In this document: positions 1 to 8,722 of the stretch, piece by piece
Numbering within the stretch: the first letter of the stretch is position 1
Layout of the letters: each line of letters starts with the position of its first letter
NCBI GenBank assembly: GCA_017526905.1
Contig: JAFXQT010000045.1
Span: 1 to 57,785 of the forward strand
Reading direction: 5' to 3'
DNA from: Bacteroidaceae bacterium
GTDB taxonomy: Bacteria > Bacteroidota > Bacteroidia > Bacteroidales > Bacteroidaceae
DNA length: 57,785 nucleotides
Made by a program: the position numbers and the translations under genes
The notes under the pieces: model-generated
What the model saw: the letters and a program-made list of their open reading frames with translations, nothing else
The model's database searches: none
Told to the model about the DNA's origin: nothing

Positions 1-21
1 ACGAATGACGAATGACGAATG
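1..21. repeat. heptanucleotide tandem repeat (3 units)
   Basis: Three perfect copies of ACGAATG lie just beyond the 3' end of the sprE-like gene. Other 7-bp tandem arrays in this window also sit at gene junctions (23852-23880, 44253-44322, 52886-52927). The window edge may cut the array, so the copy number is a minimum. Confidence 0.8.
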
Positions 22-33
22 ATGTGGCCGGGC

Positions 34-2970
34 TCAGTACAGCCAGTCGTCCTCATCGTCGGTTTCTTCTTCGTTGTCCTCATCCTCGCTGTTTTCATCG
101 GTGGATTCGGCATTTTTGTCCTCGATGGGCAGGTCGTCGGCATCGATGGTGAAGTCGTTGGTCGGTTCGTCCAGGTTGAGCCCTTCGGGCAGTTTGAGCG
201 GCGACAGCTGTTCGTCGTAGAAGTCCTTGTAGTCGTCGTAGCTGTATTTGGTGCCCAGCAGTTTGAGGTTGTCCTCTGAGATGAGGATGCCGCGTATCCC
301 TTCCAGCCGTGTGCGCATGGTGGCGTTGGCATAGAGCTGTTGAGCGTAGGCGTGTACCTCATCGTAGGTTTGGAATCCTTTGACGCGCAGCTGTGTAATC
401 TCGCCGGCGGGCACGATTTCTATGTCGAAGTTGCGGGCCATGAACGAGGTGAAGTTCCAGCGTGCCATCTCGAACAGCAACTGGTCCTCATCGACCGAGC
501 CCGTGGGGTAGGCCAGCAGGAACACATAAGGTTGGAGCGGATCGGCCACCAAGCTGTCGGCTACAGCTGTGCTGTCGGCCGAGTCCATAACGGAGCGTCG
601 TGCCCAGATGCTACTGTTGTCCCACTTGTCTGAAGCCAGGAGACGTCCTTCTTGGATGCCTTTGACGATGGAACCGGCCATTTCTGCGATTTCGTCCTTC
701 GAGAAGGACTTGACCAGTTCCTTCAGTTCCTCCAGGAATTCCTCGCGGTGGCCGGTGTAGAGTTGTGTCATGGCATGGATGAAGAGGAACTTGCCACGGT
801 GCTTCCCCTCGGGGAAATCGGCGGTGGATTCGGCAAAGTTATCGTGCACGATGTAGTAATTGCCCGCTTTATATGCCTCGTAGGTGGCGGCGTAGAGCGA
901 GTCCTCCATGTGTGTGCCGTGGTAGGCTATCTCCAGGTATCTGGGGTTGCTGATGGTTGCCGTGAGCTTGCTTTCGGGGAAGGAGGTCTGCAGCATCTGA
1001 CGGTAGTAGGCCGTGTCTTCGGCGTTCTCATCGCGCATAGCCAGCAGGAAGAGGTGGTAGTACACATCGTCCATCTTGTCAAAGTCCTGGAAGTCGGTGA
1101 CGATGCGGTAGAGCGTTTTGCGTGCCAGCGGGAAGTTCTCGATCTTCTCCATCAGGATGACACCGCCGTTATACAGCCCGTCAACGATGAGCTGGTTGGA
1201 TGCTTGTACCTGTTCCTCGGTGAATGGGATCTGCTTGAGGTAGTACTCGCGGTGGTGCGGGTCGTTGGCCAGCGAATCCTTCAAGGCCTGTTCCTCGTCG
1301 GAAAGGGCGGTTTCATCGCCATAATCGCCGCTGCCAGTGCCTAAGCTGTCCTCGGCGGCATAGTCGTATTCATCGGAATCGCCGGTGGGAGCGCCGGCTT
1401 TGTCGGACCGCCGCCAGTTGTCCTCGTTGGCGCGCTTGCCCCACCGCCGTTGGAACTCTTGTTTGCCCTGCATCAACGCCTGTGGGTTGTAGAAATAGAA
1501 GGCGCCTTGCTGGTTGCCGCGGTTGGCCCCGGCACGTGCGGTGTTGTTTTGTGCGGCTGTTTTGGCGGCAGCGGCCGTGTTGGCACGGTTGCCCGTGTTT
1601 CCGGCTTCGGCCTCTTTCTTCTCTTGTTCTTTTTCCTTCTGCTTCAGTTCCTCGATAACGCGGTCAATGGCCGCCAGGTATTCCTTTTCTGGCAGCTTGG
1701 CCAGCACTTGCAGGCTGTCCTGCAGTTTGACTGCGGAGAGGTGGGGCTCGACTTCGTCCAGCGCTTTGGCGCGGCGGCTCACTTCGGCATACCCGTCCTT
1801 TTCCTTGTCCATGAGTCCGACCAGTTGGTCGTAGCACTCGCGTGCATCAATGTAGTTGTTCTTCTCCCAGTACAGTTCGCCCAGGTGTTGGCACAGCACA
1901 GCCTTGGCAAAGCTGTTCTGCTTGCTCTCTTCAATGCCTTTCTTCCATGCGTAGGTGGTACGTAGCGTGTCGCCCCCGGCCAGGTGTATGTTGCCTATGG
2001 CATAGTATATCTGGTCCAGATAGTTGGCGTTGCCCGGGTCCTTGGCCATACGTTGCAAGCGTTTGATCATGGCCTTGCCCTGCCCCTTGGCCATCACTTC
2101 GGTTTGCAGGATGCGGGCGCTGAAGGCCAGTTCGTAGGAGGGGTTCAGTTTGATACATTTCCGCAACGCCTGATATGCCTCTTTCTGGTTGCCTACAAGC
2201 CTGTGCAGCTGTCCGGTGAGATAGTACAGGCGTGCCTTTGCCTGTTTCCCCTTGGTGCTTTTGGCCGTTTTGGCCACCAGCGGGAGGGCGTCGGCATAGC
2301 GCTGGTTATAGATGAGGTAGGCGGCGTAGGAGGCGTCGCGCTCGCGCTGGCCGCGGGTGGTGATGCTGTCGCGCCGGATCTTGTTGAACACGTCCTCGGC
2401 ATCGTAAGGCCACTCCAGCAGCACGTAGCAGCGTGCCAGCTTGGCCCGCGCTATGCTGTTGATGTCGGGGTCGTTGGCATAGAGGCGGATGATGTAGTTA
2501 TAGCTGGAGGCAGCCTCGATGAAGTCGCCCTGGCGGAACTGAGCGTCGGCGAACATCATCCAGGCTTTTTTCAGGTAGGGGTTGAATTCGTGCTGGTTGT
2601 AGAAGGCGTGCTCCTTGGCCGTCATCTTGCCTTGCGGCTTCTTGGGCTTCCGCTTGATGCTGTGTTTCTTGATGGCCTTTTCGGCCTTGGTGATGGCCGT
2701 CTCAAAGTTGTTCTTGCCGATCTTGGCGGTTTTGGCATCGGCCACCACAAACATAGGCAGCAACTCGTTGTAGTTGTCGATGTGCCCCCGTTCCTGTGCA
2801 TCGACGCCCTCGTCGTAGGCTACCTGCCCGTTGTACATGGCGTTGAAACGGGCCGTGATGGCATGGTAACGGCGGGAGCCGGCCGTGTTCTTCTGCGTAG
2901 AACATGCCGCAGCCCCCAACATCATAGCAATGATGCCTGTGAGCAGGTATATGTGACGAAGTCGATCCAT
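34..2970 (-). CDS. sprE: SprE/PorW-like TPR lipoprotein, type IX secretion/gliding
   Basis: A 978-residue lipoprotein resembling SprE (gliding Flavobacteria) and PorW (Porphyromonas), which are needed for type IX secretion. The first 23 residues form a lipoprotein signal with a GAAAC lipobox and Cys23 as the lipidation site. Residues ~120-450 are TPR-like helical repeats. Residues ~450-545 are charged, Ala/Asn-rich low complexity. The segment FYFYNPQALMQGKQEFQRRW near residue 540 is of the kind seen in this family. A second helical-repeat region follows, and the last ~50 residues are almost all Asp/Glu. It is the last gene of an apparent aroA-small membrane protein-sprE operon (57-bp gap upstream). 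A client-type C-terminus is seen on the protein at 18789-23036, and another gliding-type lipoprotein, GldH, is at 50239-50724. The family call is by recognition of overall pattern. Confidence 0.82.
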   Translation of the reverse strand: MDRLRHIYLLTGIIAMMLGAAACSTQKNTAGSRRYHAITARFNAMYNGQVAYDEGVDAQERGHIDNYNELLPMFVVADAKTAKIGKNNFETAITKAEKAIKKHSIKRKPKKPQGKMTAKEHAFYNQHEFNPYLKKAWMMFADAQFRQGDFIEAASSYNYIIRLYANDPDINSIARAKLARCYVLLEWPYDAEDVFNKIRRDSITTRGQRERDASYAAYLIYNQRYADALPLVAKTAKSTKGKQAKARLYYLTGQLHRLVGNQKEAYQALRKCIKLNPSYELAFSARILQTEVMAKGQGKAMIKRLQRMAKDPGNANYLDQIYYAIGNIHLAGGDTLRTTYAWKKGIEESKQNSFAKAVLCQHLGELYWEKNNYIDARECYDQLVGLMDKEKDGYAEVSRRAKALDEVEPHLSAVKLQDSLQVLAKLPEKEYLAAIDRVIEELKQKEKEQEKKEAEAGNTGNRANTAAAAKTAAQNNTARAGANRGNQQGAFYFYNPQALMQGKQEFQRRWGKRANEDNWRRSDKAGAPTGDSDEYDYAAEDSLGTGSGDYGDETALSDEEQALKDSLANDPHHREYYLKQIPFTEEQVQASNQLIVDGLYNGGVILMEKIENFPLARKTLYRIVTDFQDFDKMDDVYYHLFLLAMRDENAEDTAYYRQMLQTSFPESKLTATISNPRYLEIAYHGTHMEDSLYAATYEAYKAGNYYIVHDNFAESTADFPEGKHRGKFLFIHAMTQLYTGHREEFLEELKELVKSFSKDEIAEMAGSIVKGIQEGRLLASDKWDNSSIWARRSVMDSADSTAVADSLVADPLQPYVFLLAYPTGSVDEDQLLFEMARWNFTSFMARNFDIEIVPAGEITQLRVKGFQTYDEVHAYAQQLYANATMRTRLEGIRGILISEDNLKLLGTKYSYDDYKDFYDEQLSPLKLPEGLNLDEPTNDFTIDADDLPIEDKNAESTDENSEDEDNEEETDDEDDWLY

Positions 2971-3027
2971 GGAATCCTTCTTAATAAACGTGAAGTGGCC
3001 TCCTTTATTGTGTCGGGAGGGGCCTAA

Positions 3028-3447
3028 TCAGCGACCTTGCAGCACGAACAGTGCCTCCTCGCGCACGTCGGGTGGCAGTTCGATACCGCGCATCTGCAGG
3101 CTCCGCACCCAACCGGCCACATCGCTTTCCTTCATCGTAAAGAGCACGTCGCGGAAGTCCTCGGCCTCGTCGTCGGTGTAGCTGTCGGCACGGCGACCGC
3201 GGTACATGTCCAGGTCTTCGTCGTCGTAGTATTCCACCCCTCTGGACAATGCCTTGAGCATCTCTTCTTTCTCGCAAACCTCGTGCTGGCCGCAGCATTC
3301 CATGTCCTGAACCTTCCGGACCACATCGGCGGGCATGGCCGGCAGTTCGCCACGCTCCACCTTGCGGCGGTCGCGGCGGTTGGAAATCAAGGCAAGCAGC
3401 GCTGAGAAAACGCCCAGGATGATGATGGCTATGAGTAGTATGTACAT
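3028..3447 (-). CDS. small membrane-anchored protein of unknown function
   Basis: A 139-residue protein. Residues 2-22 form one hydrophobic segment followed by basic residues (NRRDRRK), so the bulk should face the cytoplasm. The soluble part carries a compact cysteine motif, ECCGQHEVCEKE (residues ~50-61), that could bind metal, and an acidic middle (YYDDEDLDMY). I recall similar short CCGxHExC proteins in other Bacteroidales but know of no assigned function. It lies between aroA and the sprE-like gene with gaps of 47 and 57 bp, all on one strand, so co-transcription with a secretion component is likely. No enzyme motif is visible. Confidence 0.72.
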   Translation of the reverse strand: MYILLIAIIILGVFSALLALISNRRDRRKVERGELPAMPADVVRKVQDMECCGQHEVCEKEEMLKALSRGVEYYDDEDLDMYRGRRADSYTDDEAEDFRDVLFTMKESDVAGWVRSLQMRGIELPPDVREEALFVLQGR

Positions 3448-3494
3448 GTGTAAAGTGGTGTGACTATGGTGTGAAACAATGTTCCGATAAGGTG

Positions 3495-4814
3495 TTACTC
3501 GCTAATGCCGAACCCTACGGCGCGCAGGTCGTCCCAATAGTGGGGGTATGACTTGCTCACCACTTCCGGGTTGTTGATGGTTACGCCGTCGATGCAGACT
3601 GCAGCGGGGGCGAAGGACATGGCCATTCGGTGGTCGTCGTAGGTGTCGATGGCGGTGCCGGCTGTGGGCTTCAGGTAGGCGATGTCGCCATGGCGCTGCA
3701 GGGCAGGCCCGTCCCAGTACAGGATGCTGTCATCCTCGGCCTCGATGTTGATGCCCCACTTGCGCAATTCCGTGCGAAGCGCCTCGATGCGATCGGTCTC
3801 CTTGATTTTCAGCGTTTGCAGTCCCGTCAGGCGGAAGGGTATTCCGCGCAGGGCGCATGTCACCACAACGGTCTGGGCCAAATCGGGGATGCGGCTGAAG
3901 TCGTAGTCCAGGCGGGCGCATGGGGTGGGGGAGTAGCCGAGGTGCAGGGCTGTTTCGCCATTGGTCGTTGTGCCGAACCATGAACGGACGCCCAACAGCC
4001 GGAATACGCGCCGCACTTCGGCATCGCCCTGCAGGCTTCGGCTGAACAGCTGTGGCAGGACAATCTTGTCGGTGGGCTGTTGGCGCAGGGCAACAATCTC
4101 GAACCAATAGGAGGCGGCGGTCCAGTCGGCCTCTATATAATAAGGTACGGGCGTGTACGGGCGCGAGGCAATATGGAGTGTCCGGTTGCCGCTCCAACGG
4201 ATATCTGCGCCATACTGCCGCATCATCTCAACGGTCATCCGGATGTACGGGCGGCTGATGACCTGTCCTGTGAGGTGCAGTTCCAGCCCCTCGGCCATCA
4301 GGGGGGCTATCATGAGCAGGGCGGAGATATATTGCGAGCTGATGCTGCCTGGTATGTCCAAGCGACCGCCCCGCAGCTTGCGCCCCTCGATGCGCAGCGG
4401 GGGAAAGCCCTCGTCTGCTTCGTAGCTGATACTGGCGCCCAAACGGCGCAGGGCATCTGTCAGGACCCCGATGGGGCGATGGCGCATGCGCTCGGAGCCG
4501 GTGATGATGTGGCAGCCGGGGGTTGCCGACAGCAGGGCGGTGAGGAAACGCATGGAGGTGCCTGCCGCCATGATATCAATGGTGGGGACTGTGGTGTCGG
4601 CTCCCGGCTTGACAGCTGTGGCGCGTTCGGCGCTGAGCAAATCCAATGCCCGGCGCATGACAAATGTGTCGTCGCAGTTGGACACATTGTGCAGAGACTC
4701 GTTGTCTGCCCCGCTCAGCGCGTGCAGGATGAGCGCCCGGTTACTGATGCTCTTACTGGCCGGAAGAACGACGGTTTGGCCCAGTTTTTCGGGTCTGGTG
4801 AGTAGATATTTCAT
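3495..4814 (-). CDS. aroA: 3-phosphoshikimate 1-carboxyvinyltransferase (EPSP synthase)
   Basis: A 439-residue enzyme of the shikimate pathway that joins phosphoenolpyruvate to shikimate 3-phosphate. Motifs seen: PASKSISNRALIL near the N-terminus (substrate-binding Lys/Ser/Arg), AAGTSMRFL (in place of the usual GNAGT-R motif), KIKETDRIEALRTEL and DDHRMAMSFA near the C-terminus. The length is normal for the family. An in-frame upstream extension to 4865 exists, but the ATG at 4812-4814 starts directly at MKYLLTRPEKL. It also lies about 20 bp downstream of a consensus -7 element, so I chose it. It is the first gene of the minus-strand unit ending with sprE. Confidence 0.96.
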   Translation of the reverse strand: MKYLLTRPEKLGQTVVLPASKSISNRALILHALSGADNESLHNVSNCDDTFVMRRALDLLSAERATAVKPGADTTVPTIDIMAAGTSMRFLTALLSATPGCHIITGSERMRHRPIGVLTDALRRLGASISYEADEGFPPLRIEGRKLRGGRLDIPGSISSQYISALLMIAPLMAEGLELHLTGQVISRPYIRMTVEMMRQYGADIRWSGNRTLHIASRPYTPVPYYIEADWTAASYWFEIVALRQQPTDKIVLPQLFSRSLQGDAEVRRVFRLLGVRSWFGTTTNGETALHLGYSPTPCARLDYDFSRIPDLAQTVVVTCALRGIPFRLTGLQTLKIKETDRIEALRTELRKWGINIEAEDDSILYWDGPALQRHGDIAYLKPTAGTAIDTYDDHRMAMSFAPAAVCIDGVTINNPEVVSKSYPHYWDDLRAVGFGISE

Positions 4815-4835
4815 CTTTTTGCCCTTAATTCGGCA

Positions 4836-4866
4836 CAAAAGTAGAGAAAAATTTGCACGAATCAAA
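4836..4866 (-). promoter_or_regulatory. aroA promoter, Bacteroidota type
   Basis: Read on the minus strand: TTTG at 4866-4863, 19 bp, then TACTTTTG at 4843-4836. This matches the Bacteroidota sigma-A consensus. The expected start leaves a leader of roughly 15 nt before the aroA ATG at 4814. The promoter is interleaved with the opposing tRNA-Pro promoter. Confidence 0.75.
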
Positions 4867-4883
4867 AAAAACGCCTACTTTTG
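4852..4883 (+). promoter_or_regulatory. tRNA-Pro promoter, Bacteroidota type
   Basis: TTTG at 4852-4855, 20-bp spacer, TACTTTTG at 4876-4883, followed by GCACCCGCAA. The tRNA starts 37 nt after the -7 element. Each -33 box of this divergent promoter pair lies inside the spacer of the other. Confidence 0.75.
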
Positions 4884-4919
4884 CACCCGCAAATCAGGAA
4901 ACACCTGTTGCGACAAGTT

Positions 4920-4994
4920 CGGGATGTAGCTCAGTCCGGTTAGAGTACGCGTCTGGGGGGCGTGGGGTCGCTAGTTCGAATCTAGTCATCCCGA
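4920..4994 (+). tRNA. tRNA-Pro (anticodon GGG)
   Basis: Full cloverleaf by eye. The acceptor stem CGGGATG pairs with CATCCCG. The D arm is GCTC...GAGT. The anticodon stem CGCGT/GCGTG encloses the loop CTGGGGG, giving anticodon GGG. The T arm GCTAG-TTCGAAT-CTAGT contains one G-U pair. The discriminator is A, as expected for Pro, and CCA is not encoded. A hairpin terminator follows at once. Confidence 0.94.
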
Positions 4995-5000
4995 CTTAAG

Positions 5001-5030
5001 AAAAGTGGAGGCCATAAGGCTTCCACTTTT
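5001..5030. terminator. tRNA-Pro intrinsic terminator (symmetric)
   Basis: AAAAGTGGAGGCC pairs with GGCTTCCACTTTT (one G-U) around an ATAA loop. The A and T tracts at both ends could end transcription on either strand. Confidence 0.85.
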
Positions 5031-5122
5031 GCTTACAGGTGCATCGCGTCTTTGACGTGCGTCCGAGCTCCCGACAGCCTGGCATCCCAAAGGGGCCGCC
5101 TGATACTTATTCCTTCTTCATC

Positions 5123-5818
5123 ATGTCTGCAGCTCTTCTCCTCAAAAGCCTGTCCGACCTCCTGTTTCCGCGGCATTGCGTGGCCTGCGGGCAACGCTTG
5201 TCGGTGGGCGAGCAGCATTTATGTGCGGCCTGCTTGCTCCGGCTGGCCCGAGTGCATGCCGATTGGACGGACACCTCCAGGGCTGAGCAGTGGTTTGCTT
5301 GCCGCGAGGTGGAGCGGGTGGTGGGCTTTGCGTGGTTCAAGCACGATAGCATCACGGCGCGGCTGATTCATCGTCTGAAATATGGCGCTCGCCCGGAGCT
5401 TGGACTGTGGATGGTACGCATGGCCGCGCAGGAACTGCTGCCGACCGGAGCCTTTGAGGGCGTTGAAGTGTTGCTGCCGGTGCCGCTATCGCGTAAGCGG
5501 CACAGGCAACGCGGTTATAATCAGGCGGAAAAGATTGCCTTGGGCATCGGCATGGCCACGGGCCTTCCCGTATGCACCGATGCCGTGCAGCGTGTGGTTC
5601 ACGCCGAATCGCAGACCCGCTTCGGGCGAGAGCAGCGCATGGAAAATGCAGCACATGTGTTCAAACTGGTTGATGCCTCACAGCTGGAAGGCCGGCATGT
5701 GATGCTGGTGGATGATGTCATGACCACCGGCACCACGATGGATGGCATGGTGGAACAACTGAGGGGCGTGCCCGGCATTCGCATCACCATCTTTGCCTGG
5801 GCGTGGACAACCGACTGA
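5123..5818 (+). CDS. comF: ComF family phosphoribosyltransferase-like protein
   Basis: A 231-residue ComF-type protein. It has an N-terminal four-cysteine zinc ribbon (CVACGQRL, then CAACLL at residues ~17-41) and a C-terminal phosphoribosyltransferase fold with the PRPP-binding loop VMLVDDVMTTGTTM (residues ~193-206). VPLSRKRHRQRGYNQAE is the usual conserved central block. ComF proteins are linked to DNA uptake, or possibly to DNA or nucleotide processing, but the reaction here is unknown. The in-frame ORF runs up to 5039, but the ATG at 5123 begins the conserved region (MSAALLLKSLSDLLFPRHC). It stands alone between the tRNA terminator and the pnp promoter. Confidence 0.9.
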   Translation: MSAALLLKSLSDLLFPRHCVACGQRLSVGEQHLCAACLLRLARVHADWTDTSRAEQWFACREVERVVGFAWFKHDSITARLIHRLKYGARPELGLWMVRMAAQELLPTGAFEGVEVLLPVPLSRKRHRQRGYNQAEKIALGIGMATGLPVCTDAVQRVVHAESQTRFGREQRMENAAHVFKLVDASQLEGRHVMLVDDVMTTGTTMDGMVEQLRGVPGIRITIFAWAWTTD

Positions 5819-5908
5819 TGTACCTGCCTTTTCGGCCTATTTGCAGCCGCACCACATTAAAAATTAGTTAAAAACGCGGAAAGACGCATGTACATGTCCT
5901 TTTTGTAT

Positions 5909-5916
5909 TATCTTTG
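5909..5916 (+). promoter_or_regulatory. pnp promoter -7 element
   Basis: TATCTTTG followed by C, the form repeated at many starts in this window. I see no clean TTTG at the -33 distance. It gives a leader of roughly 70 nt before the pnp ATG at 5990, a length that could hold regulatory structure, but I see no obvious hairpin. Confidence 0.6.
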
Positions 5917-5989
5917 CGCGGTTTATTGAACTATACGACGTAATAACCATTATTTTTTTGACGCAACATTTATTTATTTGACACCCAAG

Positions 5990-8191
5990 ATGAACGTAAT
6001 CACAAAGACAGTCCAGCTGCCCGATGGTCGTGAAATCTCCATCGAGACTGGTAAGCTTGCCAAGCAAGCCGACGGCGCTGTGATGCTGCGCATGGGTAAC
6101 ACCATGCTGCTGGCCACTGTATGTGCCGCAAAAGACGCTGTGCCTGGCACAGATTTTATGCCCCTTCAAGTAGAATATCGCGAGAAATATGCCGCTGCCG
6201 GCCGTTTCCCCGGTGGCTTCACGAAGCGCGAAGGTAAGGCTAACGACGACGAAATCCTCACCTGCCGCCTTGTGGACCGTGCGCTTCGTCCCCTCTTCCC
6301 CAGCAACTATCATGCCGAGGTTTATGTGAATGTGAACCTGTACAGTGCCGACGGTGTTGACATGCCCGATGCGCTGGCCGGTTTCGCAGCCAGCGCTGCA
6401 CTCAGCTGCTCCGACATCCCCTTCGACGGCCCCATCTCTGAGGTCCGCGTGGCACGCATCAACGGCGAGTACGTCGTTGACCCCACCTTCGAACAGATGA
6501 AGGATGCCGATATGGATATCATGGTCGGCGCCACCGAGGAAAACATCATGATGGTGGAAGGCGAAATGAAGGAGGTCAGCGAACAGGATCTGCTCCAGGC
6601 CCTGAAAGTGGCTCACGAAGCCATCAAGCCCATGTGCCGCCTGCAGAAGGAACTCAGCAAGGAACTGGGCAAGGACGTGAAGCGCGAATACTGCCACGAA
6701 GTCAACGACGAGGAACTGCGCGAGCAAGTCAATAAGGAGTGCTACCAGCCCGCCTACGACATCACGAAGCAGGCCCTCGAGAAGCAGGCCCGTGCCGATG
6801 CCTTCGAGAAGATTCGCGAGGATTTCAAGGTGCGCTACGCTGAGGCTCATGCCGATATGGAGGCAGCCGAACTGGAAGAGAAGAACGCCCTGGTGGATCG
6901 TTATTACCACGATGTGGAGCGCGACGCCATGCGCCGTTGTATCCTCGACGAAGGCATCCGCCTCGACGGCCGTGGCACAACCGACATCCGCCCCATCTGG
7001 TGCGAAGTCAGCCCCCTGCCTGGCCCCCACGGAAGCTCCATCTTCACGCGCGGCGAAACACAGTCGCTCTGCACCGTCACCCTCGGCACAAAGCTCGATG
7101 AGAAACTCGTGGACGATGTGCTCGACCGCTCTTATATGCGCTTCTTGCTGCATTACAACTTCCCGCCCTTCTCCACAGGCGAGGCCAAGGCTCAGCGCGG
7201 CGTAGGCCGTCGCGAGATTGGCCACGGCCATCTGGCATGGCGCGCACTGAAGGGCCAGATCCCTGCCGACTATCCCTACACCGTACGTGTGGTAAGTGAT
7301 ATCCTCGAGTCGAACGGTTCCAGCTCGATGGCTACCGTCTGCGCCGGAACACTCGCTCTGATGGATGCCGGTGTGCCCATTGCAAAGCCCGTCAGCGGTA
7401 TCGCCATGGGTCTGATCAAGAACCCCGGCGAAGAGAAGTATGCCGTGCTTTCCGATATCCTTGGCGACGAGGATCACCTCGGCGACATGGACTTCAAGAC
7501 TACCGGCACGAAGGATGGTCTGACCGCCACCCAGATGGATATCAAGTGCGATGGTCTTAGCTATGAAATCCTGGAGAAGGCACTGATGCAGGCTAAGCAA
7601 GCCCGCGAGCACATCCTCGGCAAGATCCTCGAGTGCATGCCCGAACCGCGTGCCGAACTCAAGCCGCATGTGCCGCGCATCGAGCAGATCATCATCCCGA
7701 AGGAGTTCATCGGCGCTGTCATCGGTCCTGGCGGAAAGATTATCCAAGGCATGCAGGAAGATACCGGTGCCACCATCACCATCGACGAAGAGGATGGTGT
7801 CGGCAAGGTGCAGGTGAGCGGTCCCAACAAGGAGAGCATTGATGCTGCACTGGCCAAGATCCGTGCCATCGTGGCTGTGCCCGAGGTAGGCGAGGTGTAT
7901 GAAGGCACTGTGCGTAGCATCATGCCTTACGGATGCTTTGTCGAGTTCATGCCGGGCAAGGATGGCTTGCTGCACATCTCCGAGATTGACTGGAAGCGTC
8001 TGGAAACCGTTGAGGAGGCTGGCCTGCACGAGGGCGACAAGATCAGCGTGAAACTGCTTGACATCGATCCCAAGACCGGCAAGTTCAAGCTTTCTCATCG
8101 TGTGCTCATCCCGAAGCCCGAGGGATATGTCGAGCGTCCGCCCCGTCCCCGTCGCGAGCGCAACGAACATCGTCCCCGTCATGAGGAATAA
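5990..8191 (+). CDS. pnp: polyribonucleotide nucleotidyltransferase (PNPase)
   Basis: A 733-residue 3'-5' phosphorolytic exoribonuclease acting in mRNA decay in the cytoplasm. Order of domains: first RNase PH domain ([19 protein letters not shown]...), all-helical linker, second catalytic RNase PH domain ([31 protein letters not shown]), KH domain ([18 protein letters not shown]) and S1 domain ([28 protein letters not shown]). The tail is basic ([17 protein letters not shown]). The ORF can be extended to a TTG at 5978, but the ATG at 5990 begins the usual [14 protein letters not shown]. It is a single-gene unit with its own promoter and a strong terminator. Confidence 0.97.
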   Translation: MNVITKTVQLPDGREISIETGKLAKQADGAVMLRMGNTMLLATVCAAKDAVPGTDFMPLQVEYREKYAAAGRFPGGFTKREGKANDDEILTCRLVDRALRPLFPSNYHAEVYVNVNLYSADGVDMPDALAGFAASAALSCSDIPFDGPISEVRVARINGEYVVDPTFEQMKDADMDIMVGATEENIMMVEGEMKEVSEQDLLQALKVAHEAIKPMCRLQKELSKELGKDVKREYCHEVNDEELREQVNKECYQPAYDITKQALEKQARADAFEKIREDFKVRYAEAHADMEAAELEEKNALVDRYYHDVERDAMRRCILDEGIRLDGRGTTDIRPIWCEVSPLPGPHGSSIFTRGETQSLCTVTLGTKLDEKLVDDVLDRSYMRFLLHYNFPPFSTGEAKAQRGVGRREIGHGHLAWRALKGQIPADYPYTVRVVSDILESNGSSSMATVCAGTLALMDAGVPIAKPVSGIAMGLIKNPGEEKYAVLSDILGDEDHLGDMDFKTTGTKDGLTATQMDIKCDGLSYEILEKALMQAKQAREHILGKILECMPEPRAELKPHVPRIEQIIIPKEFIGAVIGPGGKIIQGMQEDTGATITIDEEDGVGKVQVSGPNKESIDAALAKIRAIVAVPEVGEVYEGTVRSIMPYGCFVEFMPGKDGLLHISEIDWKRLETVEEAGLHEGDKISVKLLDIDPKTGKFKLSHRVLIPKPEGYVERPPRPRRERNEHRPRHEE

Positions 8192-8216
8192 GATTCGTGT
8201 CACGAATCAGCAACAA

Positions 8217-8252
8217 AACGGATTCTGCTTTCTTAGCGGAATCCGTTTTTTT
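8217..8252 (+). terminator. pnp intrinsic terminator
   Basis: AACGGATTC-TGC pairs with GC-GGAATCCGTT (one bulge) around a short A/T-rich loop and is followed by a run of T. Between the stop codon and this hairpin lies a 17-bp palindrome, GATTCGTGTCACGAATC (8192-8208). Confidence 0.9.
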
Positions 8253-8477
8253 GATAGTGCTCAGTCGGCTTCTCAGGAGCCTGCAGTAACTTACCCCGCT
8301 CTCTTCCCTCCGCTCTCTTCCACACCTTCTTCCCTTCACTCTTTTCCCTCGCGACCGCCTGTGCCGATTCTGTCAATGTACGTGTCCACGTACGTGCGCG
8401 TTCATACGTATTCTCCAAAGAAAGTATCACAAATATCACAAACTTGCGTACAGCGTTCATAACCAATTCTGTACGGC

Positions 8478-8509
8478 GTGATATTTCAGTGATATTTCGG
8501 TGATATTTC
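8478..8509 (+). repeat. GTGATATTTC iterated motif, three copies
   Basis: GTGATATTTC begins at 8478, 8489 and 8500, an 11-bp spacing near one helical turn. A related GTGATAC is at 8519, at the edge of the orphan promoter, and two further copies lie at 8993 and 9002. The same motif in inverse orientation (GAAATATCAC) recurs at 8892-8942. Confidence 0.8.
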
Positions 8510-8530
8510 GGGCAAAAAGTGATACTTTTT

Positions 8531-8562
8531 TTTGCGAGTTACAAATAAATGTATTATATTTG
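8531..8562 (+). promoter_or_regulatory. orphan consensus promoter
   Basis: TTTG at 8531-8534, 20-bp spacer, TATATTTG at 8555-8562, followed by C. It is as good a match to the Bacteroidota consensus as any promoter here, yet no established gene follows within 800 bp. Transcription would start at or beside the ATG at 8567 and run into the 22-bp hairpin array. GTGATATTTC motifs lie just upstream. Confidence 0.65.
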
Positions 8563-8566
8563 CAGT

Positions 8567-8722
8567 ATGAAAACAGCATCGTTTCAGTGTTGGGGGCTGT
8601 GTGTTTGGCCGGTCTGTTCCTATATTCTTCGAATGCACCTGCGCCCTGGCTTGTCGGCTATAATTGCGAGCCTGCAACCGCGGCTGTGTCTCACGGGTGA
8701 GACGTTGGCGTCTCAGCGGTGA
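8567..8722 (+). CDS. possible 51-residue leaderless small protein (uncertain)
   Basis: ATG at 8567 lies 4 bp after the TATATTTG element, so the mRNA would be nearly leaderless. The product would be Cys/Trp-containing and hydrophobic in part (FQCWGLCVWPVCSYIL). Its stop TGA lies inside the second unit of the 22-bp dyad array, so the 3' end of the frame is repeat-derived. No family is recognised and no ribosome-binding site fits. It may equally be the 5' end of a non-coding RNA. Confidence 0.25.
   Translation: MKTASFQCWGLCVWPVCSYILRMHLRPGLSAIIASLQPRLCLTGETLASQR

Noticed and set aside
4890-5030. More than one tRNA or a small RNA beside tRNA-Pro
   Set aside because: Only one cloverleaf is present; the following dyad is a plain terminator.
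5864-8203. 779-codon open frame opposite pnp
   Set aside because: A shadow of strong codon bias in the true pnp frame; low-complexity His/Ala/Leu composition and no domain.
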